The position numbers and the translations under genes were made by a program. Positions 1 to 8,353 of a stretch of 64,000 nucleotides of DNA are shown here, piece after piece (the first letter of the stretch is position 1; every line of letters begins with the position of its first letter). Source of the DNA: JAALLB01 sp017643495 (GTDB lineage: Bacteria > Pseudomonadota > Alphaproteobacteria > Rhizobiales > Rhizobiaceae); assembly GCA_965216105.1 (NCBI GenBank), contig OZ244147.1:2170001-2234000 (forward strand). Direction: 5' to 3'. The notes beneath the pieces were generated by a model. The model had not been told where the DNA came from, made no database searches, and was given only the letters and a program-made list of their open reading frames with translations.

Positions 1-60
1 CGTCAAAAGATGCAAGTCCCTATTGCCTGCATGGCGACGGTGTGCAAATTTCCTGTTACT

Positions 61-70
61 TTTACGTAAA
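61..70. promoter_or_regulatory. 10-bp perfect palindrome upstream of the MerR-type regulator
   Basis: TTTACGTAAA is a perfect palindrome 30 bases before the likely start codon of the MerR-family gene. MerR proteins bind dyad-symmetric operators, and sites containing TTTACG-type repeats are, as I recall, reported for the LiuR subgroup. It may serve autoregulation or control a divergent gene beyond the left edge. No clear -35/-10 pair was assigned around it. Confidence 0.4.
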
Positions 71-100
71 TCTTTTTTGCATGCTTTGTCGGGAAATACA

Positions 101-502
101 TTGAAACAGACCGATACCACAGATTTTTATTCAATTACCGACCTGACAAGGGAATTCGGCATATCAACCCGCACAATCCGTTTTTACGAAGACGAAGGCT
201 TGATTGCGCCCGTGCGACGTGGCCGGACCCGCCTTTTCCGGCCATCAGACCGCCGTTTGCTTATGTTGATACTTCGCGGCAAAAGACTTGGCTTCTCCAT
301 AGCCGAGATCCGCGAGATCATATCAATGTACAAGGAACCGCCGGGCGAAGCCGGTCAACTCGACCTGCTTATTCAACGTGTCAGCGAAAAGCGGGACCAG
401 TTGATACAAAAGAAACGTGACATTGATGAAACCATTGCCGAACTTGACCAGGTTGAAGAGCAAAGCCTGGCAAGACTGGCTGAACTTGGCGTAGGAACCT
501 GA
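101..502 (+). CDS. MerR-family transcriptional regulator, LiuR-like
   Basis: A 133-residue DNA-binding regulator. The N-terminal MerR winged helix-turn-helix is clear (YSITDLTREFGISTRTIRFY, then DEGLIAPVRRG and FRPSDRRLLMLILRGKRLGFS). It is followed by a long C-terminal helix (about residues 85-125) typical of the dimerisation coiled coil. The sequence resembles LiuR-type regulators, which in alphaproteobacteria control branched-chain amino-acid and acyl-CoA catabolism; that function is inferred from resemblance only. No cysteine cluster for metal binding is visible. I chose TTG at 101 because GGGA lies six bases upstream and residues coded before it do not resemble the family; no in-frame ATG is nearby. 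The stop codon is two bases before the next gene, so the two are probably co-transcribed. Confidence 0.85.
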   Translation: MKQTDTTDFYSITDLTREFGISTRTIRFYEDEGLIAPVRRGRTRLFRPSDRRLLMLILRGKRLGFSIAEIREIISMYKEPPGEAGQLDLLIQRVSEKRDQLIQKKRDIDETIAELDQVEEQSLARLAELGVGT

Positions 503-504
503 AC

Positions 505-948
505 ATGCCTGATGTGAGACGTTTGAAACCGGAAGATCGCGAACAATGGCAAGTCTTGTGGAAAGGCTATCAGGATTTCTACAAAACCAATCTTGATGCC
601 GGCACCGATGAATTGTGGCAAAGACTGCTGAGTGAACCGGATGACGGTCCCATTGGGCTGGTATTTGAAGAGAACGGAAACTTGCTGGGGTTGGTCCATT
701 ACCTGTTTCACGGCACAACGTGGTCAGCCAAGCAACGCATCTACCTGAATGATCTTTACACGCTGCCGGCCGCTCGGGGAAAAGGCGTTGGCCGCGCGCT
801 GATTGAGGCCGTCTATGAGGAAGGTCGCAAGCGCGACTGTGACCAGGTTTACTGGATGACGCAGGATTTCAACGAGCTCGGTCGAAAGCTTTATGACAAG
901 GTTGCCGATGTCACACCTTTCATAAAATACATGAAAGGCATGTCCTGA
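505..948 (+). CDS. GNAT-family N-acetyltransferase
   Basis: A 147-residue acetyl-CoA-dependent acyltransferase. The acetyl-CoA pyrophosphate loop (motif A) is visible as ARGKGVGRALIEAVYEEG near residues 91-108, preceded by the beta strand LNDLYTLP. The C-terminal part (QVYWMTQDFNELGRKLYDKV) fits motif B. The length matches single-domain GNATs. It begins two bases after the MerR-type gene, suggesting one transcript. The substrate cannot be read from sequence. Confidence 0.85.
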   Translation: MPDVRRLKPEDREQWQVLWKGYQDFYKTNLDAGTDELWQRLLSEPDDGPIGLVFEENGNLLGLVHYLFHGTTWSAKQRIYLNDLYTLPAARGKGVGRALIEAVYEEGRKRDCDQVYWMTQDFNELGRKLYDKVADVTPFIKYMKGMS

Positions 949-961
949 ATGGACACCCTGG

Positions 962-1702
962 TCAGGTAAAAACAATCCAGCCCATAATCCATGAAATTCC
1001 AATCATGAGGGCAAGCATCACAGGTTGATGCAGCAGGTAGAAAACCAGGCTGTGCCGACCGATAAATTTCAATGGCTTATAGAGTGCTGCATCCGCTTTA
1101 GGGCGGGCAAGTATCGTCAACCAGTCGCGTTTCTCAGCGAGTTTTGCGAACGCAATGCCAAGAAGAGGAGCCGAGAACCACGGGAAGACCGGCACATAGT
1201 CACTGGAAAGCGGGCGTATGCCCGACAACCCTGTCCAGTACAGGAAAGGCATGTTGAGGGTATCGGTTCTTCCATATTGGCCCAAGAGGAACACGACAAC
1301 TGCCAACAGAACAAGGATGGCCCAGTGCCATCTCAGGAAAAGAAGGCCAGCCAAACTGGCGAAGCCGATCTGGTGCAAGATACCGAAGAAAATGTACTGA
1401 TCGGGAGTGGCGAAATAGGTAGCGATCGTGATCAACATGGCCGCGGCCAAAATTTTGGCCATCCGCATGCGCCACGCCTGCCATCGAATTGCCCGGGCAT
1501 GTGCAAGATAGAGTCCGAAACCGGCCAGAAACAAAAAACTTGAGGCGATCACCCGTGCAAAATAGTTCCAGTGGGGCTGGTTTATGTAACCCGGCTCCCG
1601 GAACCCAAGCAGTTCAAGATCAAAGCCAAAATGAAAAACGGTCATGGCAATCAGTGCCACGCCCCGGGCAAGATCCAGCAGTTCTATGCGCCCCTGCTTC
1701 AT
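962..1702 (-). CDS. DUF1624 (heparan-alpha-glucosaminide N-acetyltransferase-like) membrane protein
   Basis: A 246-residue integral membrane protein with about seven hydrophobic segments. The start RIELLDLARGVALIAMTVFH matches the DUF1624 family, where an early conserved region is followed by membrane helices and a late histidine (here FYLLHQPV). Members are predicted to move acetyl groups across the membrane, by analogy with human HGSNAT; the bacterial substrate is generally unknown. Its ATG overlaps the stop codon of the upstream EamA gene by four bases (ATGA), so the two are very likely translationally coupled. It converges on the GNAT gene with a 13-base gap. Confidence 0.8.
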   Translation of the reverse strand: MKQGRIELLDLARGVALIAMTVFHFGFDLELLGFREPGYINQPHWNYFARVIASSFLFLAGFGLYLAHARAIRWQAWRMRMAKILAAAMLITIATYFATPDQYIFFGILHQIGFASLAGLLFLRWHWAILVLLAVVVFLLGQYGRTDTLNMPFLYWTGLSGIRPLSSDYVPVFPWFSAPLLGIAFAKLAEKRDWLTILARPKADAALYKPLKFIGRHSLVFYLLHQPVMLALMIGISWIMGWIVFT

Positions 1703-2622
1703 ACCCCCTCCTGAGGTTTCGTGAATTTGGGACTTCCCAGGCGTGCAACCAGCAGGCCACCGATAACCAGGGAAAGCGCAATCATGGTCTCAATCGTAAC
1801 GGCTTCGCCCAGGAAGACAGAACCAAAAATGATACCGAAAACAGGGATTGTATTCATGGCAAGTGCAAAGGTACCCACCCCAACCTTTTTTACCAGATAG
1901 AACCTTAGCAGATAGGTAAAACCTGTTGGAAACACGCCAAGCCACAACAAGGCCAGCATGATTCTGTTTGCTGGCAACTGGTCAGGGACACCTTCCATGA
2001 CCAAGGCGGACAAAATCAGCATCACCGAACCCGCGCCAAGCGCAATCACTGTAAAATCAAGCGGTTTCATATCAACCCGCCGCATGATGAAGCCGGCAAT
2101 AACGTAACACCATGCACCGCAAATGATGGCAACCTGCGAAGAAAACTTGGCAGAACCCAAGCCGAGAACCATGCTGGGGCCGACGACAACAAGAATACCG
2201 CACAGCCCCAGAATTACCCCGAAGACCTTGTACAGGTTTATTTTCTCATCGCTGGTAAAGAAGTGGCCGAGCACCATTGCCATAAATGGTGTTGTTCCCA
2301 TCAGCAGCGCGGCAATACCTGATTCCACTTCCTGCAATCCCCAGGAAATGAGAGCAAAAGGAATCACCATGTTCAGTGCAGCAATGACCACAATCATGGT
2401 CCAGGGAGAACGTGCCGCTGGCCACTGGATGCCTTTCCACATCGCAATCGGCAAAAGCGCCAAAAATCCTATGGTTACACGCAAGGCAGCCGTCCAAACC
2501 GGGCCGACATCGTATACAGCCACCTTGATTGCCGAAAATGCAGACGCCCAGATAATTGCGGCAAGGGCAAGCAGGGCCAAGTCTGCTCCGCCCGGACGGG
2601 AAATTGTGGATATTGAAGACAC
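1699..2622 (-). CDS. EamA/DMT-family transporter
   Basis: A 307-residue permease of the drug/metabolite transporter superfamily, with ten hydrophobic segments forming two EamA repeats (ALAAIIWASAFSAIKVA in the first; the second begins after about residue 160). Family members move amino acids or other small metabolites across the inner membrane; the substrate is not predictable here. Translation appears to begin at GTG 2622, preceded by AGGA about eight bases upstream. It is the first gene of a two-gene minus-strand unit with the DUF1624 protein. Confidence 0.85.
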   Translation of the reverse strand: MSSISTISRPGGADLALLALAAIIWASAFSAIKVAVYDVGPVWTAALRVTIGFLALLPIAMWKGIQWPAARSPWTMIVVIAALNMVIPFALISWGLQEVESGIAALLMGTTPFMAMVLGHFFTSDEKINLYKVFGVILGLCGILVVVGPSMVLGLGSAKFSSQVAIICGAWCYVIAGFIMRRVDMKPLDFTVIALGAGSVMLILSALVMEGVPDQLPANRIMLALLWLGVFPTGFTYLLRFYLVKKVGVGTFALAMNTIPVFGIIFGSVFLGEAVTIETMIALSLVIGGLLVARLGSPKFTKPQEGV

Positions 2623-2754
2623 GAGGGAAAGGTCCTGAAGAAATTATTCTGGTTTCACAAGATCATAGCGGTAGTCAAATTCAAAGGGTGAATTTTGACC
2701 TGTTGCCATGTTGGGGATGCATGGCTGATATTCGAAAATCAACGTGGCGAAAGG

Positions 2755-2783
2755 TTGATTAAACTGCGGCAAAATTCTATCTA
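2755..2783 (+). promoter_or_regulatory. Putative sigma-70-type promoter for the 43-residue membrane protein
   Basis: TTGATT (2755-2760) and TATCTA (2778-2783) are separated by 17 bases, each close to the -35 and -10 consensus. Transcription would begin near 2790, giving a leader of about 55 bases before ATG 2846. No experimental support. Confidence 0.45.
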
Positions 2784-2845
2784 CGCGCCACGATGGCTTA
2801 CAAATCAGATGAGTCACACAAAAATCAAAACAGGGTAGCCTATTC

Positions 2846-2977
2846 ATGGATGAAAAAGCGGAACCGTCCGTCTGGTACATTGCGAGTCTTGCGATTTGCG
2901 TTTTTGTTGGTGTCATGCTTGTCGCCGGCATACTTGGCGGAACCGATGCTTCAGCAGTGACCGTGGCGGCAAAATAA
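2846..2977 (+). CDS. Small single-pass membrane protein, 43 residues, unknown function
   Basis: An open frame from ATG 2846 to TAA 2977. It codes a short polar start (MDEKAEPSVWY), one hydrophobic segment of about 22 residues (IASLAICVFVGVMLVAGILGG) and a small Ala/Val-rich end (TDASAVTVAAK). AGGGTAG lies seven bases before the ATG. A plausible promoter lies about 60 bases upstream and a strong terminator begins 27 bases after the stop, so it has the signals of an independent gene. I do not recognise the family. The polar-then-membrane layout is like small subunits of respiratory or secretion complexes, but no function can be assigned. The main alternative is chance coding within an upstream leader. 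Confidence 0.55.
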   Translation: MDEKAEPSVWYIASLAICVFVGVMLVAGILGGTDASAVTVAAK

Positions 2978-3004
2978 ACCGTCACAAGGTCGCAATCAAA
3001 AAGA

Positions 3005-3030
3005 GGCTGGTCGTTGGACCAGCCTTTTTT
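3005..3030 (+). terminator. Rho-independent terminator
   Basis: GGCTGGTC (3005-3012), a four-base loop and GACCAGCC (3017-3024) form a perfect eight-pair stem followed by six T (3025-3030). It lies 27 bases after the 43-residue membrane protein gene and 61 bases before the serine dehydratase start. Confidence 0.85.
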
Positions 3031-3090
3031 GTTGCCTCTATAAGCAATAAGTCAGACAGTCAGAAAGAGAACACAAACAGGAATTCACCG

Positions 3091-4488
3091 TTGTTCATAT
3101 CCGCACTAGAGCTTTTCAAGATCGGAATAGGCCCATCTTCTTCCCATACGATGGGACCGATGGTGGCGGCTGAAATGTTTCTGGATGAAATCCTCAACGG
3201 GGAATGGCCCCGCCGCCCGGGTGATGTGGTGCACCATATCAGGGTTTCACTTCACGGCTCGCTGGCCTTTACCGGCAAAGGACATGCAACGGACAGGGCG
3301 GTAATCCTTGGGCTCGCTGGTGAAAAACCATCCAAAATCAGGCCTGATGATGTGGATAGCATACTTGAGCAAGTCAATCGCGAACGTTGTGTTTCCCCCC
3401 CCGGACATCCCGAGTACAGGTTTGACCCGGATGAGGATGTGATTTTCAATTATGACGAAATGCTGCCCCTGCATACAAACGGAATGACATTTGAAGCATA
3501 TTCAAGGGCTGAAGAATTATTGCTCAAACGGCGTTATTATTCGATCGGTGGCGGCTTTGTGATGGAGGAAGAGCAATTCAAGGCCGCAGAATCTTCTCCT
3601 GAACCATCAGGCAAACAGGTCCCCTACCCGTTCAATACCGCTGCAAGCATGCTTGAGATGGCAAAAAAGTCCGGTCTCACAATTGCAGAGATGCAAAGAC
3701 ATAACGAACATACTGTCTTGTCCGAGGACAAACTGGAAACCAGTCTCGCAGACATCTGGAAAACCATGGAAGATTGTGTTTCTCGCGGGTTGGCACAAGA
3801 CGGGATATTACCCGGCGGCCTTAACGTCAAAAGACGGGCGCCTTCCATTGCACGACAGCTTCAGGAAGAATGGGGTATCAATCGCATCAATCCGATGGCT
3901 GCCAATGAATGGCTCCAAGTCTACGCCATGGCTGTTAACGAGGAAAATGCAGCGGGCGGAAAAATCGTGACGGCACCAACCAACGGGGCTGCAGGGGTTA
4001 TTCCTGCCGTTTTGAGTTATCTGCTGAAATTTTACCCCGAAACGAGTACGGACCAGATAGCACGTTTTTTGCTGACCGCGGCAGCAATCGGGGGCATCAT
4101 CAAGCATAATGCCTCCATTTCCGGTGCAGAGGTGGGTTGCCAGGGTGAAGTGGGCTCGGCATCCGCAATGGCTGCAGCAGGAATGGCTGCCATGCTTGGA
4201 GGCAGTCCCGAGCAGATTGAGAACGCCGCCGAAATAGCGCTTGAACATCACCTGGGCATGACGTGTGACCCGGTTGCCGGATTGGTACAGGTGCCCTGTA
4301 TCGAACGTAATGGCCTTGGGGCAATCAAGGCAGTGTCAGCTGCCTCGCTTGCCCTGCGCGGTGACGGAACCCATCTCGTATCCCTTGATGCCTGCATCAA
4401 GACCATGCTTGAAACAGGCAAGGACATGGATAGCCGCTACAAGGAAACAAGCCAGGGGGGCCTGGCTGTAAACGTTGTGGAATGTTGA
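3091..4488 (+). CDS. sdaA: L-serine ammonia-lyase (L-serine dehydratase), iron-sulfur type
   Basis: A 465-residue cytoplasmic enzyme converting L-serine to pyruvate and ammonia. The N-terminal domain starts with FISALELFKIGIGPSSSHT, the classic beginning of single-chain SdaA. The catalytic domain carries three cysteines that bind the [4Fe-4S] cluster in characterised members: GCQGEVGSAS, MTCDPVAG and VPCIERN. I chose TTG 3091 because family alignment begins exactly there and AGGA is about ten bases upstream; the open frame continues to 2896, but those residues are not SdaA-like and span a terminator. TATAAG at 3039-3044 may be the -10 element of its own promoter. A DUF1489 gene follows after 45 bases. 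Confidence 0.95.
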   Translation: MFISALELFKIGIGPSSSHTMGPMVAAEMFLDEILNGEWPRRPGDVVHHIRVSLHGSLAFTGKGHATDRAVILGLAGEKPSKIRPDDVDSILEQVNRERCVSPPGHPEYRFDPDEDVIFNYDEMLPLHTNGMTFEAYSRAEELLLKRRYYSIGGGFVMEEEQFKAAESSPEPSGKQVPYPFNTAASMLEMAKKSGLTIAEMQRHNEHTVLSEDKLETSLADIWKTMEDCVSRGLAQDGILPGGLNVKRRAPSIARQLQEEWGINRINPMAANEWLQVYAMAVNEENAAGGKIVTAPTNGAAGVIPAVLSYLLKFYPETSTDQIARFLLTAAAIGGIIKHNASISGAEVGCQGEVGSASAMAAAGMAAMLGGSPEQIENAAEIALEHHLGMTCDPVAGLVQVPCIERNGLGAIKAVSAASLALRGDGTHLVSLDACIKTMLETGKDMDSRYKETSQGGLAVNVVEC

Positions 4489-4533
4489 CACCAGAAACTG
4501 GCGGACAGGACTGGCAAGCCCTAGTTTAAGTCC

Positions 4534-4971
4534 ATGGCCCTTAACCTGCTCAAATTGTGCGTTGGTGTGACCGCGGTTGAAGAACTGCAGGCGTGGATTG
4601 ACTACCGTCTGGAGGAAAAACGCAGGCGCGGCATCGAAGCGGTGCAAACGCACACTACCCGCATGATACCCAAGCGCATGGATGAATTGCTTGATGGCGG
4701 TTCTCTTTACTGGGTTATCAAGGGAAACATACAAGTGCGCCAGAAACTTGCTGATATCCGGCCCTTTACCGATGATCAGGGGATACGGCGCTGTGACCTT
4801 GTGCTGGCACCTCCCCTCATCCTGACGGAATGGCAACCACGTCGCGCTTTCCAGGGATGGCGCTACCTCAAACAGTCGGACGCGCCAGGCGACATGGCTT
4901 CAGGAAAGGAAGGCTTGCAAGCTTTACCGCCCGAGCTCCGGCTTGAGCTTTCAAACCTCGGCTTGTTGTAA
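4534..4971 (+). CDS. DUF1489 family protein
   Basis: A 145-residue soluble protein recognisable from MALNLLKLCVGV at its start, a run containing THTTRMIPKR near residue 42, and GSLYWVIKGNIQVRQKL. These are hallmarks of DUF1489, a family nearly confined to alphaproteobacteria, with no assigned function. It has no signal peptide or membrane segment. It follows sdaA on the same strand by 45 bases and could share its transcript, though serine catabolism is not known to involve it. Confidence 0.85.
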   Translation: MALNLLKLCVGVTAVEELQAWIDYRLEEKRRRGIEAVQTHTTRMIPKRMDELLDGGSLYWVIKGNIQVRQKLADIRPFTDDQGIRRCDLVLAPPLILTEWQPRRAFQGWRYLKQSDAPGDMASGKEGLQALPPELRLELSNLGLL

Positions 4972-5118
4972 AATCACACATTGGCGAATATGCCTCCCAT
5001 TAACCCTGCATGTTCACCTAAACCGCAGTTTCCGGCGCTTCAGCCACCATGTTGCTTGCCTTCACAAGCCCCCTGTTCAATAATCAGGCACAAGGGGAGC
5101 GGGTAGGGAAACCGTAGT

Positions 5119-6036
5119 ATGAACGTCACCGGCATCAAGCCCAAGGGCGCCTATGTTATCGTGTGTGGTAACGAAAAAGGCGGATCGGGCAAGACCACAA
5201 CCATTGTACATCTGAGCGTGGCCTTGATGAATGCCGGCTATCGCGTGGCAACGATTGATCTGGACAGCAGGCAGAAAAGTTTCACACGATACCTCAACAA
5301 CCGCCGGGACTGGTCAAAGAGGCGCCATCTCAAGCTTCCATTGCCCGACCATTTTGTGATCAACCAGTCTGATGCAGATTACATTTACGACCGTGAGCAA
5401 GCAGAGATTACCGAATTCTCGGAAGTGATAGCACAGGTTGAAAAGTCACATGATTTCATTCTCATAGACACGCCGGGACATGACGGGCACCTGATGAGGC
5501 TGGCCCATTCCATGGCTGATACTTTGGTTACGCCACTCAACGACTCATTTATCGACTTCGATGTGCTCGGTCATGTTTCTCCTGATACCGGTGAAATTCT
5601 GAGGCTTTCCCACTATGCGCAAACGGTGCGGGAAGCACGGCGCTACCGGAACAGGGCAGACAATGGCTTGCTTGACTGGGTCGTCGTACGGAACCGCCTG
5701 ACACAACTTCACTCCCGTAACAAGGAAGCTATGTTGCGCAGTCTCAAGCAGCTTTCCATGGAACTCGGTTGCAGGCTTGCAGAAGGAATTTCCGAGCGCA
5801 TGATATTCCGGGAGCTCTTCCCAATGGGACTGACTGCGCTTGATGAACTCGATGAGGGCAGCCTTGGGCGCAAGCCTTCCCTTGCCGTCCTGCCGGCAAG
5901 GCAGGAAGTACGCGCCCTTATCGCTTCGCTTCGCTTGCCAATTGATGAACTTGGCATGCAGCGTGCGCGGGCCAGGCAGCAATGGCTGGAGAAAGCGTTC
6001 AAGCCGATTGATACGGCAGGAATCCTGGCCGAATAA
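5119..6036 (+). CDS. mipZ: MipZ division-plane positioning ATPase
   Basis: A 305-residue ParA/MinD-superfamily ATPase. In Caulobacter, MipZ binds ParB near the origin, forms a bipolar gradient and inhibits FtsZ, so placing the Z-ring at midcell. The deviant Walker A motif is GNEKGGSGKTT near residues 17-27. The MipZ-like stretch DLDSRQKSFTRYLNNR follows, and Walker B with switch II is FILIDTPGHDG. Length and N-terminus match the family. It is alone on the plus strand, preceded by 147 bases without a gene, and converges on the molybdenum hydroxylase genes. Confidence 0.95.
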   Translation: MNVTGIKPKGAYVIVCGNEKGGSGKTTTIVHLSVALMNAGYRVATIDLDSRQKSFTRYLNNRRDWSKRRHLKLPLPDHFVINQSDADYIYDREQAEITEFSEVIAQVEKSHDFILIDTPGHDGHLMRLAHSMADTLVTPLNDSFIDFDVLGHVSPDTGEILRLSHYAQTVREARRYRNRADNGLLDWVVVRNRLTQLHSRNKEAMLRSLKQLSMELGCRLAEGISERMIFRELFPMGLTALDELDEGSLGRKPSLAVLPARQEVRALIASLRLPIDELGMQRARARQQWLEKAFKPIDTAGILAE

Positions 6037-6045
6037 TTTCTGAGG

Positions 6046-6063
6046 AGCCGTCCCGGCTGTTTT
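6046..6063 (+). terminator. Weak candidate terminator after mipZ
   Basis: AGCCG, TCC and CGGCT form a five-pair GC-rich stem with a three-base loop followed by GTTTT, ten bases after the mipZ stop. The stem is short and the T-run broken, so termination is only possible. Confidence 0.35.
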
Positions 6064-6075
6064 CAAGCTGTCCGT

Positions 6076-8352
6076 TCAGGCAACAAAGTCTATCTCACTT
6101 GTGAGCGGCATTGTCCGGATGCGCTTGCCGGTTGCAGAAAATATGGCATTTACCAGTGCCGGTATTGATGGTGGTGTGCCCGGCTCTCCTGCCCCGCCGA
6201 TCTTGTGATATGTTTCCAGAATCTCAATATGGAATGCGGGACATTGGCTCATCCGCATTGCATCAAACTCATCGAAATTGCCTTCCACGACTTCGCCATC
6301 TTCAAATGTGATTTCCTGCCCCATAGCCGAGGAAAGACCGAATATCGCTGCAGACATGACCTGGGCCTTGATGTTTTCCGGATCAAGCGCACGACCGATT
6401 TCACACGCCGCCCATACATTCTCAATCCTGATTTCCCCATCAACCACAGCGACTTCCACGACCATCGCAACCCACGTCCCAAACGACAGCGTATGCGCCA
6501 GTCCGAGCCCACGTCCTGCCGGCAGTTCCCTGCCCCACCCTGACATGTCCGCAACTTTCCTGAGCACTCCGAGCGCTGCCGGGTGAGCCTTCATCAGTTC
6601 AAGCCGCAGCGTCAGCGGATCCTTTCCTGTCATATGCGCAATTTCATCAATGAAACTCTCGTGAAACCACGCATTGCAGGAGTTACCCACGGAGCGCCAA
6701 AAACCCACCGGTACAGGAAGATCAACCGCACTACCCGACACCTTGTAATTATCAATGCTGTATGGCTGGTTGAATGCACCATCCACGAGACTTTTGTCCG
6801 GGCCACTCGGGGGAACGGAAGGGAATGTCCGTGCCAGTACACTGGCAATCACTGATTGTCCCGCCAGATGCATGTCGACGGCTACCGGCATGCCATCGTT
6901 ATCAATCCTGGCACGCATTCGGGCCATCATTGCAGGCCTGTACGTATCATGGCGCATATCCTCCTCACGGGTCCACGTCACTTTTACGGGTCTGCCATTT
7001 GTCTGTTTGGCAAGTTCAACGGCATAGAGCGCGAAATCAACCTCAATCCGCCGGCCAAATCCACCGCCGAGCATGGTTGCATGTACGCGCACATCTTCCG
7101 AATTAACACCAACCAGACCAGCACATGTCATTTGCAGAACTGTTGGCGCCTGTGTTGGTGCCCATATGTCCAGAACGCCGTCTTTCCACCGGGCAGTTGC
7201 ATTCATCGGCTCCATGCACGCATGGGCAAGGTATGGAACCCGATAGTCTGCCTCCAGTAACTTGTCCCTTGGTGCATCAGCAAAGGCCCGATCAACATCT
7301 CCATCATCGCGCATTGAAAAGTCGGCGGGTGAATCAAGCCGTTTTGCGATTGCACTGTACAAAGCGTCACTCGATTTGGGGTATGTTGCTTCACCCCATT
7401 CAATTTCAAGAGCTTCTGCTCCCTTGAAGGCAGCCCAGGTATTTTCGGCAATCACCCCATAACCCGAACCGGTAGTCGTTTGAACAGGGACCACCTTTTC
7501 AACGCCTTTTACGGCAAGCGCAGCTGTATCATCCATGTTTACTGCTTCAGCACCAAATCTTGGTGATATGCGCACGGTTGCATAGACCATGTCAGGCAAG
7601 TCGATATCGATACCATAGACAGCGCTACCATCCACCTTGGAAGGAATATCAACACGGTCGGGAGAAGTGCCGAGTATCCGCCAGTTTTCACGAGCTTTGA
7701 GTTTCAATTCCCCGGGAAGGTCAATTCTGGCAGCAGCTGTTGCCAGGCTTCCATAAGACAGTTTTTCTCCCGTGACAGTATTGATGAGAAACTTGTTGGC
7801 CGTATCAATCTCTTTCGCAGATATATTCCATTGTTTCGCCGCCGCCGAAACCAGCATATGACGGGCAGCGCACCCTGCCTGACGCATCTTGTCATAAGCA
7901 TCAATCATGGATGACGAACCGCCAGTGACCTGCAAACCCAGAACCTTTCCTATCGGCCTCATGAATGTACGCGTAGCTTCGGCCAAAAAACTTTCGTCAA
8001 AGAATGCAAACGGCGCACCTTCTTCAAGCATTGCACCATTAAAGTAGGCAAAATCTCCCGGACCATGCTCAACCTCAATGTCGTCCAGTCCGACTTCCAG
8101 TTCTTCAGCCACCAGCGCAGCCAGGGTATTGTGCACACCCTGGCCCATCTCGGCACGGGGTGTGATAACCGTTATCGTGTTATCCTGACCAATCTTCACA
8201 TACGGATTGAAGGCCGCCTCTCCTTCGCCCAGGTTTTCCTCGAGCGGATTGGCATAAGGCTTGCGGACGTAATAATACCCTACAGCAACACCACCGGCGA
8301 CAGTTGCAGCGCCTATCAGAAACGTCCTTCTGGCGATCTTTGCGACATTCAT
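6076..8352 (-). CDS. Molybdopterin-binding subunit of an IorAB-like molybdenum hydroxylase
   Basis: A 758-residue large subunit of the xanthine oxidase family. The N-terminus carries a Tat signal (ARRTFLIGAATVAGG), so the folded, cofactor-loaded enzyme should be exported to the periplasm. Two molybdopterin-binding modules follow. The late motif GGAGEPGTPPSIPALVNAI contains the glutamate that acts as catalytic base in this family. Isoquinoline 1-oxidoreductase and related aldehyde or N-heterocycle oxidases share this two-subunit layout; the substrate here is unknown. ATG 8352 was chosen because AGGAGG lies six bases upstream, it directly precedes the Tat motif, and it starts one base after the small-subunit stop. 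No FAD subunit or cytochrome gene is adjacent. Confidence 0.9.
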   Translation of the reverse strand: MNVAKIARRTFLIGAATVAGGVAVGYYYVRKPYANPLEENLGEGEAAFNPYVKIGQDNTITVITPRAEMGQGVHNTLAALVAEELEVGLDDIEVEHGPGDFAYFNGAMLEEGAPFAFFDESFLAEATRTFMRPIGKVLGLQVTGGSSSMIDAYDKMRQAGCAARHMLVSAAAKQWNISAKEIDTANKFLINTVTGEKLSYGSLATAAARIDLPGELKLKARENWRILGTSPDRVDIPSKVDGSAVYGIDIDLPDMVYATVRISPRFGAEAVNMDDTAALAVKGVEKVVPVQTTTGSGYGVIAENTWAAFKGAEALEIEWGEATYPKSSDALYSAIAKRLDSPADFSMRDDGDVDRAFADAPRDKLLEADYRVPYLAHACMEPMNATARWKDGVLDIWAPTQAPTVLQMTCAGLVGVNSEDVRVHATMLGGGFGRRIEVDFALYAVELAKQTNGRPVKVTWTREEDMRHDTYRPAMMARMRARIDNDGMPVAVDMHLAGQSVIASVLARTFPSVPPSGPDKSLVDGAFNQPYSIDNYKVSGSAVDLPVPVGFWRSVGNSCNAWFHESFIDEIAHMTGKDPLTLRLELMKAHPAALGVLRKVADMSGWGRELPAGRGLGLAHTLSFGTWVAMVVEVAVVDGEIRIENVWAACEIGRALDPENIKAQVMSAAIFGLSSAMGQEITFEDGEVVEGNFDEFDAMRMSQCPAFHIEILETYHKIGGAGEPGTPPSIPALVNAIFSATGKRIRTMPLTSEIDFVA

Positions 8353-8353
8353 C

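Noticed and set aside
2644..2985. 113-codon minus-strand frame across the 43-residue gene
   Set aside because: It runs antisense to the better-supported small gene, has no ribosome site, and its end (SPFEFDYRYDLVKPE) gave me no family match.
4972..5118. CtrA binding site before mipZ
   Set aside because: TTAACC occurs, but the second half-site does not fit TTAA-N7-TTAAC.
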